NCBI GenBank assembly: GCA_946414625.1
Contig: CAMKPI010000027.1
Coordinates: 1-15,469, forward strand
Source: an uncultured Spirochaetaceae bacterium
GTDB lineage: Bacteria > Spirochaetota > Spirochaetia > Sphaerochaetales > Sphaerochaetaceae
Direction: 5' to 3'
Length of the DNA stretch: 15,469 nucleotides
Part shown: positions 1-6,551 of the stretch, one piece after another
Numbering within the stretch: the stretch's first letter is position 1
Layout: the number at the start of each line of letters is the position of its first letter
Position numbers and translations under genes: made by a program
Notes under the pieces: model-generated
The model's input: only the letters and a program-made list of their open reading frames with translations
Databases searched by the model: none
What the model was told of the DNA's origin: nothing

Positions 1-191
1 CCGCACTTAAAAGCCCCGTGCTGCATCACTGTTATTTGCTAAAATAAAAGCGCGGGGTGAGGAGCCGACAAAGATGCAGGCGACGCACCAGCCTGAATCA
101 TCAGACCCAAACAATGCGGGCGGAATGCAGGGTCGCCCGCACTTAAAAGCCCCGTGCTGCATCACTGTTATTTGCTAAAATAAAAGCGCGG
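1..191. repeat. 55-bp direct repeat (two copies)
   Basis: Positions 1-55 are repeated identically at 137-191, an offset of 136 bp. The first copy touches the window edge, so the array may continue to the left. Within a unit, CCCCGTGC can pair with the GCGCGGGG at its end (8 bp with one G-T wobble). Read on the minus strand, each unit carries T-rich runs (GCTTTTATTTT and GGGGCTTTTAAG) just after GC-rich arms, so the copies look like duplicated terminator-like structures downstream of the feo operon. No coding potential is evident. Confidence 0.85.
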
Positions 192-215
192 AGCGCGGGG
201 TCGCCCGCACTCCGC
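188..215 (-). terminator. Rho-independent terminator, probably of the feo operon
   Basis: Arms GCGGAG-c-GCGGG (188-199) and CCCGC-a-CTCCGC (204-215) pair over 11 bp, with one internal mismatch and a GTCG loop. On the minus strand the hairpin is followed directly by GCTTTTATTTT, the layout of an intrinsic terminator. It lies about 50 nt past the stop codon of the last feo gene. A weaker AT-rich hairpin lies between the two. Confidence 0.65.
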
Positions 216-231
216 ATAGGAGAAATTATCG

Positions 232-257
232 ATTTTACGTTAGTATCCACGTAAAAT
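232..257 (-). terminator. AT-rich hairpin after the last feo gene
   Basis: ATTTTACGT (232-240) pairs perfectly with ACGTAAAAT (249-257) around an 8-nt loop. It begins 7 nt beyond the stop codon of the Cys-rich small protein gene. It could protect the 3' end or act as a first weak terminator ahead of the GC-rich one at 188-215. Confidence 0.45.
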
Positions 258-263
258 TAAAAA

Positions 264-479
264 CTACCTGATTTTCGAAATCCTTGCAGCGGTCTTCTCT
301 GCCGCCCTGCAAGACGCGCAAGATCCTCCGCCTCCGCTTCCGGAGCGGCAGCTCGAACACGACCCGCATGAAGAGCCACACGAACCCTCAATGCCGTTCC
401 GCCGGATGAAACAGAAAATTCTCCATACGACAAAAGCGAGAGCAGCCGCAAGAGCCGCAGTGCTTGCAAATCCTTTCAT
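264..479 (-). CDS. FeoB-associated Cys-rich membrane protein
   Basis: This 71-residue protein has one N-terminal membrane segment (residues about 4-22, from ASTAALAAALAFVVW) followed by a basic turn (FIRRN) and a Gly/Ser/Cys-rich tail with repeated C-x-x-C-type spacing (CGSSCGSCSSC, then CASC). That architecture, directly downstream of feoB, is typical of the small FeoB-associated Cys-rich family (Pfam FeoB_associated). The start is set at the internal ATG at 479 because GGAGG lies 5 nt before it; the longer frame up to 524 lacks such a site. The gene is last in the feo operon, 166 nt after the feoB stop. Family members are thought to assist Fe2+ passage or FeoB assembly, but the molecular role is unproven. 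The tail is longer and more Gly-rich than in many homologues. Confidence 0.8.
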   Translation of the reverse strand: MKGFASTAALAAALAFVVWRIFCFIRRNGIEGSCGSSCGSCSSCRSGSGGGGSCASCRAAEKTAARISKIR

Positions 480-645
480 TCCGCCCTCCGCATAGCGAAC
501 CAGATTCCGCTGCAATTCGCGCACAACAATTACAGGTCTTTTGCGCGTTCAAAATGAATTGTCACACCAAAATACCTATTCCAGAGCCAGAGCACTTCCA
601 GGTCCACAGGTCCTGTACCTCCGGCAGAGACGAGTCAGAATGGCG

Positions 646-3036
646 TCATTCCAGCCTCGTAGCTTCCTTATACGGCTTTATAAGCATGTATATCATACAT
701 GCGAGCACCACAAAGGCGACAACCGTCCCGAAGACGTTTGCCCGCCCCGCGAAAAGGGCTCCGAACTGGTTTATCATCAGCGACACGGCATAGGCAAAGC
801 CGCACTGCCAACCCACTGCGAACCAGAACCAACGCCTGTTGTTCATCTCCCGCTTTATCGCTCCAAGCGCGGCAAAACACGGCGCGCAGAGCAGGTTGAA
901 AACAAGGAAGGAATATCCGGAGATTGCCGTGAAGACCATCGCCATGTTCGCATAAGCGTCCGCACCGCCGTAAAGGATACTCATTGTGCCTACGATATTC
1001 TCTTTGGCAACAAGACCGGTGATGGAAGCCACCGCTGCCTGCCATGTCCCCCAGCCGAGCGGAGCGAAGATCCATGCCACAATGCCTCCGATCCGCGCAA
1101 GAATGGACATGCCTATCTCGTCCTCCTCCAGCATCCTTAAGCCCTCGTCGGTGAAGCCGAAGAAAGAGAGGAACCACACCACTATCGTAGAGAGGAGGAT
1201 AATTGTGCCGGCTTTCTTGATAAACGACCAGCCGCGCTCCCACATGCTCAACAGGAGGTTTTTCAGGGTTGGCATATGATACGCGGGAAGCTCCATGACA
1301 AACGGCGACGGACTGCCGGAGAACATCTTTGTCTTCTTCAGCATGATGCCGGAGGTGATGATGGCCGCCATACCGATGAAGTACGCGCTTGTGGCAACCC
1401 ACGCAGACCCGCCGAAAATCGCACCAGAGACCATGGCTATGAACGGCACCTTGGCGCCGCACGGAATGAACGTGGTGGTCATGATCGTCATGCGCCGGTC
1501 CCGTTCGTTCTCGATTGTCCGGCTTGCCATGATGCCCGGCACGCCGCAACCGACTCCCACGAGCATCGGGATGAAGCTCTTTCCGGAGAGGCCGAACCTA
1601 CGGAAAATTCTATCCAGAACAAAGGCTATACGTGCCATGTAACCCGATGCTTCGAGGAAAGCAAGGAGGAAGAACAGCACCAGCATCTGGGGCACAAAAC
1701 CCAGCACCGCGCCCACTCCGGCAACGATTCCATCGTTTATCAGCCCTGTAAGCCACGGAGCGACGTCCATCTTTTCAAGAAGATTTCCCACAAGGACAGG
1801 CACGCCGGGCACCCACACGCCGTAATCCGCAGGATCCGGCTCTTCGGGATACTTATTCATTGTTTCCACTGCCCTGGAATAATCGTCGTATGTATACGTC
1901 ACCTCTTCGGTGGCAAGGGTCTCCTCGTCCAGGATTACATACCGCGCCGTGTCTCCCAGCTTCACCGCCCCGCTATCCGCAAACGCCTCCATGACGTTCG
2001 ACGCCTCGCCGTACTCCTCCGACGCCTCATTGTATGCCGACGTCCCGATTCCGAACAGGTGCCATCCGTCGCCGAAGAGCCCGTCGTTTGCCCAGTCTGT
2101 CGCCCACGCACCAACCGTGACCATGGAGATATAGTACACGAGGTACATCACTATGAAGAATATAGGAAGCCCCAGCCACCTGTTTGTGACGACGCTGTCA
2201 ATCTTGTCGCTGAGAGAGGCCCCTGAAGTCTTGCGCTTTTTGTAGACGCCCTTGATAATGCCCGCGATATAAACGTAGCGGTCGTTTGTGATGATACTTT
2301 CCGCGTCGTCGTCAAGCTCCCGCTCCGCAGCCTTGATGTCGCGCTCAATGTGAGACAGCTTGTCGGCAGGAATCCCGAGATCCGCGATGACCTTTTCGTC
2401 GCGCTCGAAAATCTTTATCGCATACCACCTCTGCCGCTCTTCCGGATGGTCGTGCAGAATTGCTTCCTCTATATGAGCGATCGCATGCTCCACAGGTCCG
2501 CTGAACGAGTGCATGGGAACGGTCTTGCCGTTCTGTGCGGCTTTTATCGCCGCTTCCGCAGCGTCCATGATGCCGTGGCCTTTCAGAGCGGAGATCTCAA
2601 CCACCTCGACTCCCAGCTCCCGGGAGAGCTCAGAAGTGTTGATCTTGTCGCCGTTCTTGTTCACAACGTCCATCATGTTTATCGCAACCACGACGGGTAT
2701 GCCCAGCTCGGTGAGCTGAGTGGTGAGATACAGGTTTCTCTCCAGGTTGGTGCCATCGATGATGTTCAGGATCGCGTCCGGCCTCTCGTTCACGAGGTAC
2801 CTGCGGGAGACAACCTCCTCCAGCGAATATGGTGAGAGGCTGTAGATACCGGGCAGGTCCTGGATCACCACGTTGTCGTGATTCCTAAGCCGCCCTTCTT
2901 TTTTCTCCACAGTGACGCCCGGCCAGTTTCCGACAAACTGATTGCTTCCCGTGAGCGCGTTGAAGAGTGTAGTCTTCCCGCAGTTGGGGTTTCCTGCAAG
3001 GGCGATTCTTATCGTTTTGCTTTTGTCTTCACTCAT
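646..3036 (-). CDS. feoB: Ferrous iron transport protein B (FeoB)
   Basis: This 796-residue inner-membrane Fe2+ transporter has an N-terminal GTPase domain. The G motifs are visible: G1 GNPNCGKT (15-22), T42 of G2, G3 DLPG (60-63), G4 NMMD (120-123) and G5 SAL (149-151). A helical regulatory (GDI-like) domain follows to about 270, then the polytopic membrane region. That region carries the family motifs GCGVPGIMASR and PCGAKVPF, which line the proposed pore. Between the first two membrane segments, residues about 329-411 form a hydrophilic acidic insertion missing from the usual 650-770 residue FeoB. The start is the ATG at 3036, with GGAGG 6 nt upstream; a GTG at 3054 in the same frame overlaps the feoA stop and has no better site. 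feoB begins 14 nt after feoA ends, so the two are probably translationally linked. Confidence 0.97.
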   Translation of the reverse strand: MSEDKSKTIRIALAGNPNCGKTTLFNALTGSNQFVGNWPGVTVEKKEGRLRNHDNVVIQDLPGIYSLSPYSLEEVVSRRYLVNERPDAILNIIDGTNLERNLYLTTQLTELGIPVVVAINMMDVVNKNGDKINTSELSRELGVEVVEISALKGHGIMDAAEAAIKAAQNGKTVPMHSFSGPVEHAIAHIEEAILHDHPEERQRWYAIKIFERDEKVIADLGIPADKLSHIERDIKAAERELDDDAESIITNDRYVYIAGIIKGVYKKRKTSGASLSDKIDSVVTNRWLGLPIFFIVMYLVYYISMVTVGAWATDWANDGLFGDGWHLFGIGTSAYNEASEEYGEASNVMEAFADSGAVKLGDTARYVILDEETLATEEVTYTYDDYSRAVETMNKYPEEPDPADYGVWVPGVPVLVGNLLEKMDVAPWLTGLINDGIVAGVGAVLGFVPQMLVLFFLLAFLEASGYMARIAFVLDRIFRRFGLSGKSFIPMLVGVGCGVPGIMASRTIENERDRRMTIMTTTFIPCGAKVPFIAMVSGAIFGGSAWVATSAYFIGMAAIITSGIMLKKTKMFSGSPSPFVMELPAYHMPTLKNLLLSMWERGWSFIKKAGTIILLSTIVVWFLSFFGFTDEGLRMLEEDEIGMSILARIGGIVAWIFAPLGWGTWQAAVASITGLVAKENIVGTMSILYGGADAYANMAMVFTAISGYSFLVFNLLCAPCFAALGAIKREMNNRRWFWFAVGWQCGFAYAVSLMINQFGALFAGRANVFGTVVAFVVLACMIYMLIKPYKEATRLE

Positions 3037-3050
3037 GTCCAGCCTCCTAT

Positions 3051-3269
3051 TCACTCAACCTCGATCATCTGGGCGTCTTCCCGCCTCAAAGAGAGCTCGT
3101 AACCCCGCACGGTGACTTCTACCGGATCTCCCAAGGGAGCCACCTTTCGGACATAGACATCCACGCCACGGGTAATCCCCATGTCCATGATTCTGCGCTT
3201 GACAGCTCCCTCGCCCGTGAGCTTCTTCACACGCACTGTCTGTCCGATTTTCGCTTCTCGCAATGTCAT
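3051..3269 (-). CDS. feoA: Ferrous iron transport protein A (FeoA)
   Basis: This is a 72-residue cytosolic SH3-like FeoA domain. The sequence shows the family pattern: an N-terminal L-x-x-A/K-x-G-x-x-x-x-V strand, the conserved RRIMDMGITRG turn, then PLGDPVEV and a C-terminal GYELSLRREDAQMI segment. It is the family's usual size. FeoA is thought to bind FeoB and modulate its GTPase or transport activity. GAGGTGA precedes the ATG. A TATAAT-like hexamer lies at 3284-3289 just upstream, but without a convincing -35, so an internal promoter is only a possibility. It is the second of two feoA-type genes in this operon and is immediately followed by feoB. Confidence 0.93.
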   Translation of the reverse strand: MTLREAKIGQTVRVKKLTGEGAVKRRIMDMGITRGVDVYVRKVAPLGDPVEVTVRGYELSLRREDAQMIEVE

Positions 3270-3333
3270 ATCTCACCTCTGTAATTATATTCAAAAAAGA
3301 TTTACGCCACGAAAGCCGGCACCGTTGGAGCGG

Positions 3334-3446
3334 AGCCCTGAAAAACGGTTCTGTAAAAAAGGCCCTGCAAGAACAACCCCGCAAAAACGCCCAGCAATAA
3401 ACAGCCCCACAAGAACAGCTCTATAAAAAAAGCCCGGCAAAAAAAC
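3334..3446 (-). repeat. Degenerate 14-nt repeat array between the two feoA genes
   Basis: About eight imperfect units of 13-15 nt stand in tandem. On the plus strand they follow a GYYCYRYAARAACA-like pattern, for example gccctgcaagaaca, gccccacaagaaca and gcccggcaaaaaaac. On the minus (transcribed) strand each unit reads as a T-rich stretch followed by GGGC. The array occupies most of the 203-nt gap between the first feoA-like gene and feoA. No convincing ORF is present. It could be a transcript spacer, a protein-binding array or a slipped-strand expansion. Confidence 0.6.
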
Positions 3447-3472
3447 GTGGAGGACGCTGAAGAGAAAGAAAT

Positions 3473-3685
3473 CTACACGAAGATTTTCCGAGCCAATTCA
3501 TCGCTTATCGCAATCCTCGACTCCTTCACCTTCACGATAACGTTGCCCGAGATCGACGACACAACCGTCACCGACGCTCCGGGATTGAACCCGAGGTCTG
3601 CAAGATGCTGCCTCACCTCCGGCCCCCCGCCTATTCTCAATACAATGTTCTCCGTGCCGGAATCGGCAAGCGCAAGCGGCATCAT
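3473..3685 (-). CDS. FeoA domain protein (second FeoA of the operon)
   Basis: This 70-residue FeoA-like protein is first in the feo operon. It keeps the family core: a Gly-rich turn (RIGGGPEVRQHLADLGFNPG, about residues 17-36), then a strand pair ending GNVIVKVKESRIAISDELARKI. It differs clearly from the FeoA encoded downstream, so it is a paralogue rather than a recent duplicate. Two adjacent ATGs occur (3685 and 3682). AGGAGA lies 9 nt before the first, which I chose. Paired FeoA proteins are common in anaerobes with fused or tandem feo genes and probably contact FeoB or each other, but no separate role can be read from the sequence. Confidence 0.85.
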   Translation of the reverse strand: MMPLALADSGTENIVLRIGGGPEVRQHLADLGFNPGASVTVVSSISGNVIVKVKESRIAISDELARKIFV

Positions 3686-3838
3686 ATAGTCTTGTCTCCT
3701 GTTACGTTTTCTCCGTGGCTTTTCGCGGAGCCCCCTCGAGCCTCACCTCCGGCAACACCGCACATGTCACGCAGGACGAGCCTTTGCGTTCCACCCGACT
3801 TTCAAATCAAGCCTGCGAGTTAGAATACACAAGGCGTC
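3686..3838 (-). promoter_or_regulatory. Long structured 5' leader of the feo operon
   Basis: About 150-185 nt separate the predicted feo promoter from the first start codon. On the transcribed strand CGCAGG and CCTGCG can close a domain containing GGAACGCAAAGG. GTTGCCGG and a CTCCG...CGGAG hairpin with a purine-rich loop come further down. The GGAACGCAAAG...GTTGCCG order recalls the core of c-di-GMP-I (GEMM) riboswitches, but the expected P1 and GNRA-capped P2 pairings are not clearly formed. I call it a structured leader only, not a known riboswitch. Confidence 0.35.
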
Positions 3839-3880
3839 TTTAACTTGTTAAACACTTTTAACTCTGTTAGTCGTGTTAAA
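3839..3880. promoter_or_regulatory. Palindromic operator-like sites at the feo promoter
   Basis: Four half-sites of TTTAAC/GTTAAA occur in 42 bp: TTTAAC-tt-GTTAAA (3839-3852), sharing its second half with GTTAAA-cact-TTTAAC (3847-3862), and a further GTTAAA at 3875-3880 overlapping the -10. A GTTAG/CTAAC pair flanks this last one. The sites lie over and just after the predicted transcription start, where a repressor would act. They do not match a classic Fur box. The TTAA-rich dyads are nearer to DtxR/MntR/TroR-type operators, which is an inference. Confidence 0.5.
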
Positions 3881-3907
3881 TTTAATTTATCTAACTTCTT
3901 TTGTCAA
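3879..3907 (-). promoter_or_regulatory. Predicted sigma-70-type promoter of the feo operon
   Basis: On the minus strand a perfect -35 TTGACA (3907-3902) is followed after exactly 17 nt by TAAATT (3884-3879) as the -10. Transcription would start near 3872, leaving a leader of roughly 185 nt before the first feoA-like gene. The palindromic sites overlap the -10 and start region. Confidence 0.65.
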
Positions 3908-4080
3908 CATAAACGCACGCTTAATCTTTACTTTTTTTATCGGCATTCAAACCATTGCTTTTGATTCGCGATTTTGCGCCGCGCCATGCTTCCCGGACTT
4001 TTTTTATAACCGTTTTCAAAATCTCTATCTAAACGGAAAAATATATACTATAATGATTCAGGGTATGACAAAAGCAGGTC
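3908..4080. other. AT-rich non-coding spacer between feo and kdu regions
   Basis: No gene is supported here. The stretch contains a TATAAT at 4049-4054 on the plus strand without a good -35, and a CCGTTT/AAACGG inverted repeat at 4010-4036. If the hexamer starts a kdu transcript, the leader would exceed 500 nt, so its role is doubtful. Confidence 0.4.
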
Positions 4081-4480
4081 TCTGCGCGAAAAAGTCCTTC
4101 CGGACACGGCGCGTGGCGTGATATGCGGCGCGGCCCCAGTTGCGGGAACGGCAACGTTGAATGTCGTGACAAGTGCGTCCGGGCATCGCATAGTGCTGCA
4201 AAAAACCGGCGCAGGGTCCCGAAGGCGCCCTTTCCGGGCGACGATACAGACGGCACGCCGGGAGGCGTGTGGCACTACAAAAACCGGCGCGTGATCCCGA
4301 AGGCGGCCCTTTCCGGACACGGCACGCCGGGCAGCGCAACGTATGACGCAACAAGCGGCGCGGTCTCAGGTGCAGGCACAGCGACATGATTGTCATGGTT
4401 CGTGCATCCGGGAGGCGCGTGAGACAAAACATAAGCGTTTCAATTCGCGCCCGTAAGGAGCCCGACCTGGATACCCGGGA
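4081..4480. repeat. Cluster of degenerate 70-80 bp GC-rich intergenic repeats
   Basis: Related units begin near 4172, 4252, 4321 and 4401. Each starts with a GGCACGCCGGG-like or GTGCRTCCGGG-like block. The first two then share CAAAAACCGGCGC, CCGAAGGCG and CCCTTTCCGG. A further TTCCGGACACGG at 4098 matches 4312-4323. The long open frames across it arise from the GC bias and the repeats: they lack ribosome sites and resemble no protein I know. This looks like a decayed family of short interspersed or tandem repeats. A stretch of about 100 nt up to the kduD ribosome site shows nothing further. Confidence 0.65.
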
Positions 4481-4579
4481 CGCGCGGGAGACTTCTCCGC
4501 CATCCAAAACGCGAAAGTGATACCGACATATCTCAGTTTCGCCCGACAGAATCATTCATCAAACAGCTAGGAGGCTATA

Positions 4580-5392
4580 ATGGCAGAATTTACCGACAGG
4601 TTTTCATTGAAAGGAAAGCTCGCATGGGTCACAGGCGCGTCCTACGGCATCGGATATGCGATTGCCCTCGGTTTCGCGAAGGCCGGAGCAAAAATCGTAT
4701 TCAACTGCCGTCACGAAGACGGACGGCAGAAAGCCCTGGAGTGCTACGCTCGCGACGGCGTAAAGGACGTTGAGGGCTACATCTGCGATGTCACCCACGA
4801 GGACGAGGTAATCGAGCTGGTGAAAAAAGCCGAGGCAAGGTTCGGACAGACAATCGACATACTGGTGAACAACGCAGGCATCATCAAACGCATCCCGATG
4901 ACAGAGATGAGCGCCGAGGATTTCCGCCAGGTGATAGACATCGATCTCACCAGCGCGTACATAACATCCAAAGCGGTCATACCCGCAATGATTGCCAAGA
5001 GACACGGAAAGATCATCAACATCTGTTCCATGATGAGCGAGCTCGGACGCGAGACAGTCTCCGCCTACGCGGCAGCAAAGGGCGGGCTTAAGATGCTCAC
5101 GAAGAACATCTGCTCCGAATACGGCAAATACAACATCCAGTGCAACGGAATAGGCCCGGGATACATCGCAACTCCGCAGACCGCTCCGCTACGCGAGCGC
5201 CAGGCAGACGGAAGCCGCCATCCGTTTGACAACTTCATCATCGCCAAGACTCCCGCCGAGCGCTGGGGAAATCCTGAGGATCTGATGGGTCCGGCGGTTT
5301 TCCTTGCGTCCGACGCGTCAGACTTCGTGAACGGTCACATCCTCTACGTGGACGGAGGCATCCTGGCATACATCGGACGCCAGCCGTCGTGA
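4580..5392 (+). CDS. kduD: 2-dehydro-3-deoxy-D-gluconate 5-dehydrogenase (KduD)
   Basis: This 270-residue cytosolic short-chain dehydrogenase/reductase has the Rossmann glycine motif TGASYGIG (18-25), NNAG (97-100) and the catalytic triad S150, Y163 and K167 (YAAAK). The position that is usually Asn in the tetrad is D122, within DIDLTSAY. The HPFDNFIIAKTPAERWG segment is typical of proteins annotated as gluconate 5-dehydrogenase or KduD in gut bacteria. Pairing with kduI downstream argues for KduD: it reduces 2,5-diketo-3-deoxygluconate to 2-keto-3-deoxygluconate with NAD(P)H. A strong AGGAGG stands 5 nt before the ATG. The protein is slightly longer than the 253-residue E. coli KduD, through extensions at both ends. 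Gluconate 5-dehydrogenase activity cannot be excluded. Confidence 0.9.
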   Translation: MAEFTDRFSLKGKLAWVTGASYGIGYAIALGFAKAGAKIVFNCRHEDGRQKALECYARDGVKDVEGYICDVTHEDEVIELVKKAEARFGQTIDILVNNAGIIKRIPMTEMSAEDFRQVIDIDLTSAYITSKAVIPAMIAKRHGKIINICSMMSELGRETVSAYAAAKGGLKMLTKNICSEYGKYNIQCNGIGPGYIATPQTAPLRERQADGSRHPFDNFIIAKTPAERWGNPEDLMGPAVFLASDASDFVNGHILYVDGGILAYIGRQPS

Positions 5393-5397
5393 CGACA

Positions 5398-5455
5398 CAA
5401 AGCCGGCAGCCGTAAGCCCGGTCTTTGGCAAGACGCGCTGTAGCACGCAGGCGTC
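5398..5455 (+). other. Intercistronic hairpins between kduD and kduI
   Basis: CAAAGCCGG (5398-5406) pairs with CCGG-t-CTTTG (5418-5427) over 9 bp with one bulge. A second stem, GACGC (5432-5436) with GCGTC (5451-5455), is followed by AAAAAG. With no U-tract on the plus strand these are unlikely to be efficient terminators. They may stabilise the kduD message or tune expression of kduI. Confidence 0.4.
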
Positions 5456-5487
5456 AAAAAGCAATTCAAATTCAAGGAAGAACAAAA

Positions 5488-6330
5488 ATGGACATTAGAT
5501 ATTCTACAGGCAAGATTCCGTTCCGAACAATGACAACCGATGAGCTCAGGGACGAGTTTCTCATCACTAACATCTTCCAGGATGACAACATCTCGGCGGT
5601 ATATTCCCATGTAGACCGCATTGTGACCATGGGCGCAAAACCTGTGAACAAGACGCTGAACCTCGAGATGAACATAGATCCGTGGAAGAACTTCGGCGTC
5701 ACATACCTTCTGGAAAGGCGCGAGCTTGGCACGATCAACATCGGAGAAGCCGGAACCGTCGTCGCAGATGGCAAAGAGTACAGGATGAACCACTTCGATG
5801 GGCTTTACATCCCAAAAGGCACACGCGAGGTTCTCTTCAAATCGGACAATCCCGCGGCTCCCGCGAAATTCTTCATCTGCACCACCCCGGCGCATGCGGA
5901 GAAGCCCGCAATGCACATCCCTTACGAGAAAGCCATACACAAACACCTGGGAGACCTGAAGACAAGCAACGAGAGGACAATCAACCAGTACATTCATCCG
6001 GACGTTCTTGACACCTGCCAGCTCTCCATGGGGCTGACTCATCTGGAGCCGGGCTCGGTTTGGAACACAATGCCGGCGCATACCCACGAAAGACGAATGG
6101 AGGTATACTTCTATTTCGACATTCCCTCAGAGAACGTGGTATTCCACTTCATGGGCGAGAGCGACGAGACGCGCCACATCGTTATGCACAACGAAGAGGC
6201 AGTGATCAACCCCTCCTGGTCGATCCACTCGGGTTGCGGCACAAGCAACTACACCTTTATCTGGGCGATGTGCGGCGAGAACCGTGCATACGACGACCAG
6301 GACTGGATAGAGACGGAAAAGCTGAGATAA
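5488..6330 (+). CDS. kduI: 5-dehydro-4-deoxy-D-glucuronate isomerase (KduI)
   Basis: This 280-residue zinc-dependent cupin isomerase converts 5-keto-4-deoxyuronate to 2,5-diketo-3-deoxygluconate, the step before KduD in pectin and polyuronide breakdown. The metal ligands are all present: H198, H200, E205 (in AHTHERRMEVYFYF) and H247 (in WSIHSGCG), each two residues later than in the 278-residue E. coli enzyme. The C-terminus NYTFIWAMCGEN...QDW is also characteristic. The start is the ATG at 5488, preceded by AAGGAAG; the frame is open further upstream to 5425, but that extension is Arg-rich and unlike the family. It lies 95 nt after kduD on the same strand. No uronate transporter or lyase lies within the window. 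Confidence 0.96.
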   Translation: MDIRYSTGKIPFRTMTTDELRDEFLITNIFQDDNISAVYSHVDRIVTMGAKPVNKTLNLEMNIDPWKNFGVTYLLERRELGTINIGEAGTVVADGKEYRMNHFDGLYIPKGTREVLFKSDNPAAPAKFFICTTPAHAEKPAMHIPYEKAIHKHLGDLKTSNERTINQYIHPDVLDTCQLSMGLTHLEPGSVWNTMPAHTHERRMEVYFYFDIPSENVVFHFMGESDETRHIVMHNEEAVINPSWSIHSGCGTSNYTFIWAMCGENRAYDDQDWIETEKLR

Positions 6331-6380
6331 CAGCAGTCCATTGATCTTTCGGGCTTGTTCGGCCTGAAAACGTAAAACAC

Positions 6381-6415
6381 ATGAAGGGGGAGCCGCAAAG
6401 CGGCTCCCCCTTCAT
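6381..6415. terminator. Perfect 16-bp hairpin terminator after kduI
   Basis: ATGAAGGGGGAGCCGC (6381-6396) and its exact complement (6400-6415) enclose an AAA loop. It lies 50 nt after kduI and between two convergent genes, so it could end transcripts from both sides. There is no good U-run on either strand, which makes termination efficiency uncertain. Confidence 0.7.
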
Positions 6416-6551
6416 ATCCCCGTTCAATATATCCTCGTTCAATCACTCTTTTTGCAACACGCCAGGTGTCGGATATCTCCTTGTCCTCTCCCTCTCGAAG
6501 CCCGAAACAGAAACACGGGCTCCGCGAACAGCAAATCGAGCACTAAAACCG

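Noticed and set aside
1276..2226. Plus-strand open frame of 316 codons
   Set aside because: It is entirely antisense to feoB and unlike any family.
3686..3838. Cobalamin or THF riboswitch in the feo leader
   Set aside because: The B12-box and the THF core are absent; an AGCCACGG fragment alone is not enough.
4049..4054. TATAAT as the kdu promoter -10
   Set aside because: No -35 is present at a workable distance and the leader would exceed 500 nt; kept only as a note.
3873..4121. Plus-strand frame of 82 codons in the AT-rich spacer
   Set aside because: It has no ribosome site and low-complexity, unlike-protein composition, and it overlaps the feo promoter.
4058..4555. Minus-strand frame of 165 codons over the GC-rich repeats
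   Set aside because: It is Arg/Cys/Pro-rich with internal repetition from DNA repeats, without a ribosome site or a recognisable domain.
5344..6087. Minus-strand open frame of 247 codons
   Set aside because: It is antisense to kduI, whose metal ligands and length fit the family exactly.
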